The notes under the pieces: generated by a model
The model's database searches: none
Told to the model about the DNA's origin: nothing
Seen by the model: only the letters and a program-made list of their open reading frames with translations
Program-made: the position numbers and the translations under genes
Part shown: positions 28,801 through 41,121 of the stretch, in pieces
Numbering within the stretch: position 1 is the first letter of the stretch
Layout of the letters: each line of letters opens with the position of its first letter
DNA from: Taeniopygia guttata
Taxonomy: Eukaryota > Chordata > Aves > Passeriformes > Estrildidae
DNA: 64,000 bases
Reading direction: 5' to 3'
Assembly: GCF_048771995.1 (NCBI RefSeq)
Contig: NC_133024.1
Coordinates: forward strand, 21,964,001 to 22,028,000

Positions 28801-31800
28801 TCATACATACCTATTAAAGAAGATGTAGAGCTCAAAAGCAGCCAGCAAGAAGAGGAGACTCATGAGGCCAGTAAGGCTGATGACACAGGGATGAAAGCAT
28901 CCACTTTTCTCTAAGGAGAAACAGATGCTTCTTTAGGTACATCTCACAGACCCTTTTTCCCCTGTGCCTTTGCCAGGATGGCATCTCCTGGACAGTGCTC
29001 TCTGTGTCCTGTACTTTAGAGGATGACCTAAGGCAGCTGGAATACAGTGCCAGACACACACCTGGGAAGAAACAACATCCCCCCAGGTCTTTGATGGAGG
29101 AAGCTTGTCTTTCACTGTATAGCCACTCCTGCCCACAGCATTGCTGAAGGCCTTGCATGTGCATCCCAGCAAATCTCAGCTCTGAGTCTCATCCAGCTGA
29201 GTATTTCAGTCAATTACCTATGGCTGCCCACAACATCACAGTAACATCTTCAACTTCACCCCCTAAAGCCTTCATCTACCAGCCAGCTTTGGGAGCTGTA
29301 AGCTGGCTTTCACTTTTCCTGTCACAACCGATGTGGAACCAAACAGTTAGGAACAAGTAATGGCACCACTGGATTACAATACATAGATCTCGGTGATCGT
29401 ACCATTGACACATTTGTGTGTCATGACTTTTTGAATTAATCCCACCTTTCCATCCATCCCTGGAGGTGGATGGCAAATCCACTGCATCCATCTCCTTTAC
29501 AAAGGGCTTTACAGTTCTGACAGCAGCTGTGTTCATCTTTCCCCCTCACAGCAAATTTCTTACTGGAAACTCAGCTGCACATTTCCTGCTGCAATCCTGC
29601 CAGTGCCACTCATGTTTGCTTGGTGCAGGAACAGAGGGCTGCACAGGGCTCTGAAAACCAAACACACAAAGGGAAGCTCACCTGAGGGACAGCAGGCTAT
29701 GGACTGGCTCCAGTTCCCAGCTGGGTGGGACACCATGCAGGTGGTCACATTGGTGACATTGGGACTACACACCATGAACTTGCTGAGAACAGTCACTGTC
29801 CCGTTGTCGTGGCACTTCTCCTCTGGAGGGGAGCTGCCCTCTGGGAGCCACGAGAGCTGAGCCGGCGGCTTCCCCACCGCTGCCTCGCACACGGGGCTGC
29901 CCTGCTCATCACAGGACAGGCTCAGCCTCGGGGGGGCTGCAGAGCACCAGCAAGGGGACATGCATGGAGTTACTCTGGCACAGCTGGGCTGAGCTGCTCT
30001 TGTTCTCCACCCAAAATGAACCCAAACTGAACCCAGTGAAAAGAGGAGAATAAGGCTGGAGGTCCCGTCCCATCCCATCCCACCCCATCCCATCCCACCC
30101 CATCCCACCCCATCCCATCCCACCCCATCCCATCCCATCCCACCCCACCCCACCCCACCCCACCCCATCCCATCCCATCCCATCCCATCCCATCCCATCC
30201 CATCCCATCCCATCCCATCCCATCCCATCCCATCCCATCCCATCCCATCCCATCCCATCCCATCCCATCCCATCCCATCCCATCCCATCCCATCCCATCC
30301 CATCCCATCCCATCCCATCGCAGCAATGCGGGTACAAAACACAAGAGAGGAAGAACCACTCTCTTTTTCCCTTTTGCACAGCTCTTCCCCCATCCAGCTG
30401 AGCCTCATCACAGCTCTGTGATGAGCTCATATCCTCTGTGTGTATATGGGAAATTGCTTCACATCTGTCATTTCTAACTAGACAGTGGGAAAAGGGACCA
30501 GCAAAAGGAAGAAGAGTTATGGGGAATAAGGAGAAAGGAGACACAGAGATACTCCTGATGAAAGGCATGAGTTTATCCCAGCAAGAATCACAGAATGGCT
30601 TAGGTTGGAAGGGACCTTAAAGATCCTCTAGTTCCAACCACCCTGCCACGCAAAGGGACAACTTCCACAAGACTGGGTTGCTTCAAGTCTCACCCAACCT
30701 GGCCTTTAACACTGGGATTTCTACAGCTTCTCTGGACAATCAGTGTTCCAGTGCCTCACTACCCTCACAATACTGAATATCTAATCAAACCCTACACTCC
30801 TTAGTTTAAAAAAACCAGCTGCACCTTTTCACATTCCTTACCCAGCACGGTCAGGTGGTAGGTGTCGTGGAAATTCCCTTCCGTTGTTGCCATTTCGCAG
30901 CTGTAATTTCCCTCCTGGGCGATTCCCACTTGCCGTATCTCAAGGGCAGGAGGCAGACCTGCTTGGAATGTCCAGTCTATGTTGTCACTGCAGTTTGTTC
31001 TGTGTGTCCTGTTTGTATCAACCCTGTATACCAAGGTGCAAGGGCCTCCAGCCTTGGGGGTTATTGTCCATTTTAGCATAGTCATATTTCCTCTGAGAGG
31101 GCAGGTGAGAACTGAGCTGTTACCTACAGTCATCACTAACACTGAGGAGTTGTTCCCTGAGGAGAAAAAAAGAGAATGTGTGAGGAGGAGCCCAGGAGTT
31201 GTGGTCTGGACTTCACAGGGAAATGTCTGCAGTGCTACAAACAAGTGTGAGGCCATGGCTGTGCTCATCTGCACCTTATCTGTCATCTCTTACTACAGCT
31301 GTGGGTTATGGATTATCAGCTATGGATTATCACAGCCAACGCTTGCAATACCAATTTCCCACTGAGGGTCATCTTAGTGGGTAAGACTGGATACTGGAGG
31401 AGGACTCTACTCCTGTCCATTGTCTTCAGCATTTCCACATCCAAAGACTCTCCTTGTGTGAGCAAATCCTCCTGTGGGTTGCTCACAGGACCTAAAATAC
31501 AGAAATATGACTATTGCCTCTGGCCACATGACAGTGGCTTTTCTCTGTAACTGTTGATGCCAACAAAATAAACTTTTACTTCTGCATTCATGTGAAAATC
31601 CAATACTGTGTGCAAAGGCCTTGTCTGCACCTCTCAGGCGTTACATAGGTGCACATAACACTGCTGTTGCTCTGTGTAGGAGGGAAGGATTTTGCCTCAT
31701 GTCTCAGGGTTTTCTTATACGTGCATTAGTGTTGCCTACATGTACAAAGGCAGCCTCTTTTGTGAGGCACTTGTGAGACTGAGAGGAAAAAAGACAGAAA

Positions 31801-32477
31801 GAAAGAGTGAGGTTATAATCCAGTGTGAAGAGTAGCTGAGGGAATGGGACTTTTGTGTCCTCTGGCTTCTGCTGAAGTTAAAAGCAAGCAATCCCTTGAT
31901 TTCACAATGTTTGTGAATGAAACTTCAAAATTAACGGGTTTATAGGAATAATACCCATAGCTGTAGTCCAAACAAATCTCTATTTAGCACTTCACTCATT
32001 TCCTCTTTTAGTAGGTGGCCATTAAACTTTGGAACAGTAAACCACTGATCTCTCAGTTCTCTGTGTCACTGGTGGGGCACAAGTTGCTCTTTTTTTTTTT
32101 TGGCTGAGTAATGGTTTTAGTGGCAGACTGAAAGCTATGTTTGAGGAGAGTATCTCTCGGGTCCCTTTTCCCTCAGCATCACTTCCCCGTCCTGCAGAAG
32201 AATGAAAGTGTGAAAACATTCACCCCACCTTTGTTCTGTGCTTGTTTCCATCAAAAAGTTCCTTCAGCAATTTGTAATGATCCCTTCTACCAGGCTTTTC
32301 TTTCCCAAAAAATTGTTGAATACATATCACGCTAACACCCTGCCTTTTCCTCCCCTGCCCTTAACAGAGAGATGGTGCCAAAGTACCCCCAGAAGTACCT
32401 GCAGCTTCTGTGACTGTATCGATGGTGAGAAGGACAATGGTGCAAATGCTCTTCCTGACAACTTTCAAAGTAGTCAT
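28801..32477 (-). CDS. CD200R1: CD200 receptor 1-type immunoglobulin receptor
   Basis: Type I membrane glycoprotein of myeloid cells; mammalian CD200R1 binds CD200 and dampens activation. Exons read on the minus strand: 32399-32477 (signal peptide, from MTTLKVVRK to TEAA), 30842-31156 (V-type Ig), 29682-29936 (C2-type Ig), 28811-28910 (transmembrane). The phase 1 junctions all agree and the splice sites are GT-AG. The V domain has GNSSVLTCPLRGN, LKWTI, TNCSDNIDW and GNYSCEMATTEGNFHDTYH, closely matching human CD200R1 (YRCIMVTPDGNFHRGYH). The C2 domain has CEAAVGKPPAQLSWLPEG and DNGTVTVLS. Many NxT/S sites are present. After the membrane segment the frame either runs straight to TGA at 28801-28803, giving about 252 residues and almost no tail, or splices at AG/GTATGT to a tail exon I could not identify. 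The V-C2 intron holds the CCCAT array. Whether it is CD200R1 or a CD200R1L-like copy is open. Confidence 0.88.
30066..30319. repeat. CCCAT pentanucleotide array in the CD200R1 V-C2 intron
   Basis: A tandem array of about 50 units of CCCAT (ATGGG on the minus strand, the transcribed sense). The right part, from about 30164, is essentially perfect for some 31 units, whereas the left part mixes CCCAT with CCCAC. Because the unit contains no stop in any frame, it creates long spurious minus-strand ORFs rich in Met-Gly-Trp-Asp. Runs of three G on the sense RNA every five bases are compatible with G-quadruplex formation. Confidence 0.97.
30582..30800 (-). mobile_element. CR1 LINE 3' fragment
   Basis: Begins with the CR1 3' terminus in reverse (AATCACAGAATGGCTTAGGT, then TTGGAAGGGACC) and runs about 200 bp into the end of the RT region. 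It is inside the CD200R1 V-C2 intron, next to the pentanucleotide array. Confidence 0.88.
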
Positions 32478-33142
32478 TGCTTTTGTGGGTGAGAAGGATT
32501 TCTTGCACTGTCCAGCTTGCTGTGAGTTCCCCAGCATTCCTGCCAGTGATCCTGAAGCCAGAGCCACTGTTCTTCCTCTGCTCCTTAGAGCCCCACAGTA
32601 CAGCTACAAAGAGACAGTTCTTCTTCCTTGCATGAGGCTTTTTCTGGTGAGAGTTGGAGAGCAGAGAGAAAGTGATATTGGTATTTGATCTCTTCCCAGT
32701 GGCTGTCCAGCCTACTGTCCCCAGTGTTACTGTGAGAAGACAAAGTCTACAGCGGAACTTGCACAAAGCCCGATCAGTGTGATTTTTCATGTTTCGATTG
32801 GATCTTGCTGTTAACAAAAATTACAAAGCTCTCATCTATATTTGGCAGGATTATTGGCACAGATCAATTATGACATCAGGCAGCTCAAGCTAGGGACCTC
32901 AAAAGAGGGACCAAGAACAAAGACACCCCTGGGCAATTATACCCTTACAATCTGATTCCTCATCCCTCACATTACAGTCTGGACCCACAGCAATATTAGG
33001 GGCTGGGATCTTCTCACTCTTCACTGACTCTCCGCTCCATTACCAGATGGTTGCTACATGATCATCTTCACATCATCCTAGGTGCTGGTGGGGATTTGTC
33101 TCGGTCCCATAGTCCTTGTTGTAATATGTTACAGTTCATAGC
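32478..33142. other. Upstream flank of the CD200R1-type gene
   Basis: It should contain the minus-strand promoter and 5' UTR. No TATA box or CpG island is evident. A minus ORF beginning near 32817 overlaps exon 1 in another frame and is considered a shadow. Confidence 0.35.
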
Positions 33143-33640
33143 ACAGAATCATGGAACCAATTAGGTTGGAAAAGACCTCCAATATCACTGAGTCCCACCT
33201 GATCACCACCTTGTCAGCTACACCATGGCACCGACTGCCATGTCCAGTGGTTTCTTCAACACCTCCAGGGAAAGTGACTCCACCTGGACAGTCCAATTTA
33301 ATGTCTAATCACCCTTTTTGTGAAGAAATTCTTTGCAATGTCGAACCTGAACCTCCCCTCACACAGCTTGAGGCTACATCCTCTTGTCCTGTGGCTTGTT
33401 GCCTGGGAGAAAAGGCCAATCCCCACCTGGCTATAACCTCCTTTCACATAGTTAAAGAGACTGATAAGGTCCCCCCCCCCGTCCCCCCCCCCCCCCCCCC
33501 GAGTGTTTTCTTCATCAGGCTAAAAAACCCCACCTGCCTCAGCCACTCCTCACAGGACTTACTCTCCAGAGCCTTCACCAGCTCTGCTACCCAGCTCTGG
33601 ACACACCCCAGCACCCAATCTGTGGGCTGGCCACTCTTGC
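33143..33640 (-). mobile_element. CR1-type LINE 3' fragment containing a poly-C tract
   Basis: Starts with the CR1-like 3' end in reverse (ACAGAATCATGGAACCAATT, then AGGTTGGAAAAGACCTCC) and continues with diverged sequence typical of avian CR1 (CCTCTTGTCCTGTGGCTTGTT, then GCCTGGGAGAAAAGGCC). A C-run of about 28 bases with a single GT interruption (about 33471-33500) has expanded inside it. Old and non-coding. Confidence 0.8.
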
Positions 33641-36600
33641 TATTAATATTAAAGCAATATTTAAGCTCCTAGTTACCTGTGTAACTATCATGAATATTCA
33701 GATTATTATCTCCATGTTGCACTACAATCCATCTTTGATTTACACAGCATATTTGTATAGTTAAGATAAAGCTCAGCTTGCAGCCTAACAACTCTGTTTA
33801 TTTCAAGCAAATACCTATTCCAAATAACATAACATTTTCAACACTCACAGTAAGAATTTTATCGTCAGGAATTAGGGGAAGGATATTTTTAGTTAACCAC
33901 TTAAAAGATGCTCAACATATTAAGAGCAAAATCTCTTGAAAAAAATTCCTCATTCTGCCCTCTCTGTTCTTCCCGACATATGTAATAGACAAAGACATTT
34001 TCTCAAAAAGGTACTGGCAATCACTTCTCCCATGCAAGGAGGAGGGTAGCTAGGGACGATGCACATTTGTATTACAGCTCTTTTCCTCTGGTAACAGTAC
34101 ATCTACAGTTAGGCCAAGGCTGCTTTTTTTTTTTTTTTCAGTCTTTTTTTACTGTTTTGTTTCTCAATATATTCTGGAGAATATACACACATGAGTGAGC
34201 ACTGAGCTGTGGGATTCTGTGTAGAGCCAGAAGAGTGCCTTAATTTATGCAAGATCCCTAAAGGTCTTTCCCTAAACTACTACTGTCCGTCTGGCCGTGT
34301 GATTAAGACTGCTGCCTTATACCAGCAAAGACAGCTTTCCTAGATATAAGATGAACCTCCCTGGAAATTAATGTACTGAGTTTAATTTTACAGAAAAATA
34401 TTCACCTCCCCTGAAGCCATCAAGCTGAAATGAGTTGATGACTATTTGACTGTTCTAAGAACAGAACTGTCCCCCTACAACTATGGTCAGAGCAGATTTA
34501 TGTATTTATGTGACTGTGTGAAATTTGATTGCAAGGGCTTCCATTTTGTGGTCAAATAGATGCAAGACACCCATGACTGAAGGGATTACTGGCAGGCAGA
34601 CAACCATGACTTCCTTCACCCCACCCTTCACCCAATTTGTCCATGCTATTTAACTGAGAGGAGACATAGCATCCATAAATGACTCCAAGAAAAAGCTGGG
34701 TGAGTCCAAAGAGAAAGTTAGACAACCTCCGTTTATACTTCTTATGAAAAGACAACAGCAGCAACATACAGAAATCCTCATCTCTGATGTCTTGTTGCTT
34801 CAGTTATACTTTCCAAAAAGTCAATTTATCTCAGATAGCAACCTGCACATTGGTCAACACTTCTGCTTCTGCTGCAGTGCCATGTGGTTTGGCAGTGAAG
34901 TGCAACAACCATTACTCATGTTTCAAGGCAGGTCCAAGACGCAAAGATCACATGTAAATCGCTGTGGTGTGAGACATACCATAGTTTCAACCACACAGTC
35001 TGTAGGTAAGGTAGTTCAGAGCTAACTGCCAGAGGCAGCATGAAATAATGGTCCACGTCATGAAAATCAGAAGATTTTAGGGTTTTAATCACTGGGGGTT
35101 TAATCATGAGCAACAGACCCAGGCACCTGGAGAATGTAGGGTCATTTTAGAAATTAAGGCAGGAAAACTCCTGATAAATGGGGAGAATTCCCTGAAGTAT
35201 AGGATGCAACCTAATCTGGTTGTTTCAGGGAAAGGCCTATGGTTTTGGGTCTGGGGGTTTTTGCTAAAGATTCTGCCTCATCTCTGATATTCAAAGTGAT
35301 GTCTGGAAAATCATGTTTGTATTTCTTTTATTAGCCTTTTGGGATTTGAGTCTGTCCACAACACAGCAACTTAGTGCATGACTGTGTACAGTGGAAAGAT
35401 TGTTCATGGGTGATTTGGCAGGGGGAGGACTGGCAGATTTTGTCTTTGGAAGTCCAAACTCTCAGTCCAACACTAAAACTGGGGCTAGACAGCATGGCAG
35501 TATTGTGTCAGGAAGACCACTGCTGTGAACTGTCCCAGGCAGTGGACCCAAGCAGCTGTGCTGCTGGACCTGGTGGTTCTCCAACCACCGCCAGCACAGC
35601 CCTGGAGCTGGTTTCAAGTGTCCTTCACTGTTAGTTTCCATCTCAGCTCAGAAGGCTTCTGTGTTCTGAGACCTGTTACAGTGAGCTCCTGGACACCCTT
35701 TTGTCCCCCCTTTCCTAGGGCCTCTGTGGCTCTGATCATGATAACCCCTGAATCCTCCTCCTTGCCCCAACGGGGTTGGCGGGGAGCCAGGAGAGCCCAC
35801 CCTGTCCAAAACCTATATAGACCCCTGAAACTTCCTGCTCTTTCTCTTTTGCCCCGCTCTCCATGGACACCACAGAATAAAGAGAGCTGTTCCAACACCC
35901 TGGGTAAGGAGCCTCTTCTGATTACCTTTCCCTCTCCTGCTATTTCCTCCCCTCACAGACCCATATCTCTGAGCTAGTCGGATTCATTCGGGGGGCTGCG
36001 TGGAGGCGGGGGAAACCATAGAAATAACAGAGACCCTGTTTTAGTTGAATTCACAGCTCACATTCAACATGAACCACTGCATGACATCCTGTTTCCTTTA
36101 TGCTGTTTCTGGCTCTGGATATACATCACACCTCCAGCAGAGCAACCTAGCCTCCCTCTGCACCCCCCATAATAGACATAACAAATTCTGGGTTTAGCTG
36201 CCCTCCTGGACATTTCAGAGCAAGCTGCTAATGTTCATTAGTGGTTCAGCCCCCAAGAAAGCAGAGTTTTGCAAAGATTGGCTTCATGCTGCTGCTGCTG
36301 TGTCTGCTGCTACAAGGGTTTTTGTCAGGACCCATGTTATACCTGTGCTTTCTTCTCCATCTCCTGCTCAAAGCAAGGAACAGCACTCACCTTGAAAAGT
36401 TCTTTTTACTTAACAATCAAAAACCCCAAAACATTTAACTTTCAGAGATGTTCATTGGGTTTTTTCCTAGTACTGATGTAGTAAGTTTGGGTCCAGGAGG
36501 AAAAAAAAGATCAAACTTAACACAGATATTGAAAAAAGAGATTCAGTTCTGTAAAACCAGTGGAAAGGACTCTTCAGCTGTGGCTAGCAGTGTTAGCTGC

Positions 36601-39324
36601 CACATGAATAATAATGACTGTCTCTTTCATTACGTTACTATGGAACCTTTAAAAAAATGTTTTCCACCATTGTGTATAATGAATATTTTAATTTTTTAAC
36701 TATTTTTTCGTTACTATCCAGCCCCTGAGACATCTGTAGCCTTCTTGGGACTAGAGACACTTTTTCCTGTCCCCAGTCAAATAGTTTGCATAGAGGAAAA
36801 TGCAGAGCTTCTTAGCATTTTATACAAATAATTTGGCCTTTAAAACTCCATATCCCAGTAACTCTAGTTCCTAAACCACCTTCCAAGTGAAAAGAAGATA
36901 ATATGTACTTTAAGGGGAAGCACAGATTCAGACGCAGTCAGTAGTGCTGTTAATGTCACAAAAGAAAGCAGGCAGGCTGGTGTGTTCACCCTGTCCTTTC
37001 CAGCATGTTCCTGGTGACAATATTTGGTCCACATTTCTCTTGGTGGAAATGAAACTCAAGACCTCAGCTGGTTTGGTTCACAGGACTTGAACCAACTGTC
37101 CCAAATGCACCTCACTGCTCTCCCCGAACTCCATCTCCAGCTGGTCTCACAGCTACTCTTCTCCAACAGATATCTGAAAGAAATGATGGTTTGGCCTGTC
37201 TCACAATGCTGGGATAGACAAGATCAGACAAGACAACAAGATCAGACAAGACAACAGCTCCGTGCTCTTGACTATTGTTTGGGATTTAGGTCAGTGTCAA
37301 TGGTTATAGATCCCTCTTTCAAACTCCAGAGGAATGATTGTCAGAGTTTTTAATGTGGACTAAATTACTTTTGTAGTAATTCCCTAACACTTGAACTACA
37401 TAACCAGCAACTGAAAAGAGACATCTGCTACCAGAGATATGAGCCATAGGCAATGTCAGTGTGAATGCCTGATGTTTGGCAATAACATGCACAACAAAAT
37501 GCAGAGTCTTTCAGGGGAGATACAAAGCAGGCTTAAATGTTGGTAATTTACCGGCTCTGTCCACAGTAATCTGCCATCTTCCATCTCCATACGGTCTGCC
37601 CCAGAGAACTTAGGCTGCAGTTTAGTCCAAGAAAAAAACCAAAAACAAAAACAACACCTTTTGTTGAAATGTACAGTTCCAGTCTCCAGGTTTTAGATGT
37701 GGTTTTACTGAATGCTCTCTGCTAAAATTAGAAGTATTCAAAAGGTCCAATACGACCTTAATTTTTTCCTGCTACCTATGTAGTCACATTAAAAAAAGAC
37801 TTAATTAGTGGCTGGGACCCTGGCCAGTGTACTGGGCATCTCTGTTCTCATCGTCACACCTGCAGATGTGGTGTTAAATGGATGGTTCTGTTTCTCTGCT
37901 GCCTTCCCTCCTGCATCTGGCCAGCTGTTCTGGGTGTAATGTGCTGCAGAACATGTGCCTGGCAGTGGTAACTATTGCAGGGTACTTTGAAGCAGGCAAG
38001 TCTGCTGCCTGCAGCTGTGAGCTGTGTGGGACTCTGAGGCAAAAGTAGCTGAAAGCACTTGTTCTGCTTCATGTGTCACAATTTGGCATAGAAATGAGGA
38101 AATCTGCCTGCTGGTGTGGTTATAAACACATCTGTCTCCAACCAATGATTTTTTTTTTTTTTTTCTGTTATTAGATTCACCACAGGTTTCAATTCAATTA
38201 AGTTGCTGCTTCAGTACCCCCAAAAAGGAATAGCAGTGTTCCTGAAGTGATTCTTGAAAGTTTAGCCTTTTTTTCCCCTGCATTTATAAGTATTTGTGCC
38301 ATAGGCAGTGGCAGGAGAGAGGCCTGTCCTGTATAAATAAAAGTCATCTGTAGGTTTTTTTGGGAGCACTCTTCTAAGTATGCATGTAGCAGCCAGTGAT
38401 TGTTGTCTGTCCTGAGCTACACACATTTGAGCTCTGTTTTGCTGTGAAACAAAGCAGGTTTTAAGACGACTTAATTTACAAGACTGAGGTAGAATACAGG
38501 GTTTTTTTCCCTAGGTTTACCCTATTAACCTCTCACTGTTAAGCACTTTCACTGATCATAAATTTGAGAAGCAGCTTATGGATTTCAGCATAAGTTTGTC
38601 TTACTACAAAATATTCAAAGCTGTCTCTGAGAAACATGTATGTTATTGTCTGCTCTTTTCTTAAGGGATCAAAATTCTCCCCCTATAGCTTTGTAACTGA
38701 GCTCAATACAAAGTAAGTAAGATATAGCCTCTGTTATCTTCTAACGGTTCTTCCTGGCCTTGAATCTATTCATTGTAATAATTAAACCATCCAGCCTTCC
38801 AGGCCTTTAAACGGAGGTCTGTTTAAAGGAAAAAAAAAGGGGTCTTCGTCTCAAAGGAAAGGCAGTGTTCCGCAGGATGTCCAGGCTGGCCTGGGTGTAA
38901 GGTTGAACATCAGAATATTTTCATGTATTACTTTTATAAAGATACTGATGACATTTACTTTCATTTGATGGTGTTAAAATTGCAGTGTTTTGAAGCTGAA
39001 ACGTTTCAAGGACATACATTTATTTCTGTGGTTTTACAGCCCTAGGAACTTTAGTCATGAAGGAGAACAATGTAAAAAGCTTTATGTGTATTTTTTGATG
39101 GGAAAACAGCACTCTGATACATATCAATTAACTAGTAAAATTCAAGGGTCTTCTTACTATAGAGTGAACACCAGTGCCAACAGTTTTGTGGTTGCTTTAG
39201 GTTTATCTTATTCAAAATAGAATTGACCTCTACATAGTTCTCCTTGAAGAAATGTTTTGTTGTTTTTTTGGGTTTTTTTTTCTCTGAAAAATTTTCTTTA
39301 CTTATCAGAAGAGCACTTGGAAAA
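33641..39324. other. Intergenic region with low-complexity tracts
   Basis: No gene was recognised. It contains T-runs (34126-34138, 38151-38164), a small tandem duplication of AAGATCAGACAAGACAAC at 37219-37254, and the LTR-like stretch listed separately. ORFs here lack protein-like composition. Confidence 0.4.
35500..36030 (+). mobile_element. Possible LTR-like fossil (boundaries uncertain)
   Basis: A TATA-type motif (CTATATAGACC, about 35813-35823) is followed about 60 bp later by AATAAA (about 35877) and then a GC-rich stretch, the spacing usual for the promoter and R region of a retroviral LTR. I could not find matching termini or a target duplication, so edges and family are guesses. An unrelated promoter or chance is possible. 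Confidence 0.3.
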
Positions 39325-39678
39325 CTGCATTTTCCGGGAGGTGCATAGAGCTATAGGACAGGGCTGCTTTGTCTTACTCCCTGGCCAAACAGGGCATCAG
39401 CACATGAGCCCTCAGCAGCTCCACAGTGCGGCTGGCCTTGGCCTGAGAACAGATGTAAGAAGACGGAGCTGAAAAGATGATACAAAACTGGGAGGAGCTG
39501 TTGACTCGCTCAAAGGCAGACGCCCTGCAGAGAGACCACGATAAATTAAAGGACTGGGCAATCGCCAACCGTATCAAGTTCAATAAGGGAAAGGGCCAGA
39601 TTCTGTATCTGGATGGGGCAATCCTGGATGTAAGGACAGACTGGGGAATGAGATGCTGGAAAGTAGCACCATGGAAAG
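39325..39678 (+). mobile_element. CR1 LINE, left part, interrupted by a solo LTR
   Basis: Plus-strand CR1 reverse transcriptase fragment; the translation includes KDWAIANRIKFNKGKGQILYLD. It breaks at CACCATGGAAAG, and the same element resumes at 40328 after the LTR insertion. The 5' end is truncated. Confidence 0.85.
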
Positions 39679-40327
39679 TGTTATGTGCAGTAGATATAAT
39701 TCAATATAATTCACGCCATTTCTAATATGATATATGTGATATTGAATATTTGTTAGAGTATACATGTTTGTATTAGGATCCCCCCCCCCCACCCTCACAG
39801 GCGCAGGTGAGACCTGGGTGTAGATTGGAAATTGATTTACAAGTAGGAAGGTACAGCTCGCCAGGAGATGAACCATGTCTGGGGAGATACAGAAACCCCA
39901 GGTGCTGATCGTTCTCGTGAACGACCCGAGATGGATATCATGGAAATCCTCAGGCAGATACATGTGAATACAGCGTTCCAGAATTCTGTAAATTTCATCA
40001 AGGGATTCAACAAACTCCAGACACTGATTTGTTCTCCCTCATCACCAAAAAAGAAAATCTTATTAACATATGGACTCTGAATAGAAGACTGATTGCTGAA
40101 ATCTTGGCCTCAGGCGGAATTTTCCCTATAAAAACCGCTTGTGCCAGGATGGAAGTGTGTGGGCATGGAGGAAAACCTCTGATGAGGCTGACTCCTTGTT
40201 GCACACCCAGGGCTGACCCCGGGCTCGGCTCTGTTCTTTCCTTGTGGCTGGCTAGATAAAATTTGATTGCAAAATAAATAATTTATTTTTCATATTAATT
40301 TGGCTGGACAAATTTTCATTTATAACA
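39679..40327 (+). mobile_element. Solo LTR of an endogenous retrovirus, inserted into a CR1
   Basis: A 649-bp segment with termini TGTTAT and ATAACA (perfect 6-bp inverted repeat, TG...CA) is flanked by the 5-bp direct repeat GAAAG (39674-39678 and 40328-40332). It interrupts one CR1 copy whose halves join cleanly. Inside are a TATA motif (CCTATAAAAACC, about 40127-40138) and AATAAA near 40275. No internal viral genes lie between the ends, so this is a solo LTR left by recombination. It is younger than the CR1. The 5-bp duplication suits ERVL or ERV1-type elements. Confidence 0.85.
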
Positions 40328-41030
40328 GAAAGGAACCTGGGGGTCCTGGTTGATGGAAAGTTGAAGCTGAGCCAGCAGTGCCCTGGAGCCAGCAGGGCCA
40401 ACCCTGTCCTGGGGCATCAGGCTCAGCATCACAGCCGGGCAGGGGAGGGGATTGTCCCCTCTGCTCTGAGCTGGGGCCTCACCTGGAGTATTGTGTATAG
40501 TTCTGGTCACAAGATAAGAAGGGTATAAAGCTGTTAGAGAGCGTCCAAAGTAGGGTAATGAGGATGGAGAAGGGCCTTGAAGGGAGCCAAGTGGGGTGAT
40601 GAGGATGGAGAAGGGCCTTGAGGGGAGCCGTATGAGGAGAGGCTGAGGTCACTTGGGCTGTTCAGCCTGGAGGAGACTGAAGACAGACATCACTGTAGTT
40701 CATCTTTGTGAGGGTGAAAGGAGGGGCAGGCACTGAACTCTTCTGTGGTGAGCAGTGACAGGACCTGAGGGAATGGCCTGAAGCTGGGTCAGGGGAGGTT
40801 TAGATTGGATATTGGGAAGAAGCTCTTCATCCAGAGGGTGACTGGACACTGGAACAGGTTCCCCAGGGAAGTGGTCACAGCACCAAGCCTGACAGAGCTC
40901 AGGAAGTGTTTGGACAACACTCTCAGGCACATGGTGTGATTTGGGGATGGTGCTGTGCAGGGCCAGGAGTTGGACTTGATGATCCTTATGGGTCCCTTCC
41001 AACTCAGCACATTCTGTGATTCTACAAACA
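40328..41030 (+). mobile_element. CR1 LINE, right part
   Basis: Resumes the CR1 sequence (GGGGGTCCTGGTTGATGG) and runs through AGGCTGAGGTCACTTGGGCT, then GTTCAGCCTGG, to the 3' end (GGTCCCTTCCAACTCAGCAC, then ATTCTGTGATTCTAC). It lies directly upstream of the GTPBP8 CpG island. ORFs on either strand are shadows. Confidence 0.9.
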
Positions 41031-41121
41031 GCCGGGCCTGGGCACCACCGCCGGCTCTCGGGAGTCAATGCGGAACACGAACGCACACCCTCTACCGGGC
41101 CCTGACAGCCCTCAGCTGGCC

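Noticed and set aside
29560-30568. Three long minus-strand ORFs (129-283 codons) rich in Met-Gly-Trp-Asp
   Set aside because: They are translations of the CCCAT array, which has no stops in any frame. Only the part from 29682 to 29936 is a real exon (CD200R C2 domain).
32332-32817. 161-codon minus ORF starting with a basic, cysteine-rich hydrophobic segment
   Set aside because: It could suggest a secreted leader, but its frame at the 32398 donor is phase 2 and does not join the phase 1 V exon. The overlapping MTTLKVV frame does.
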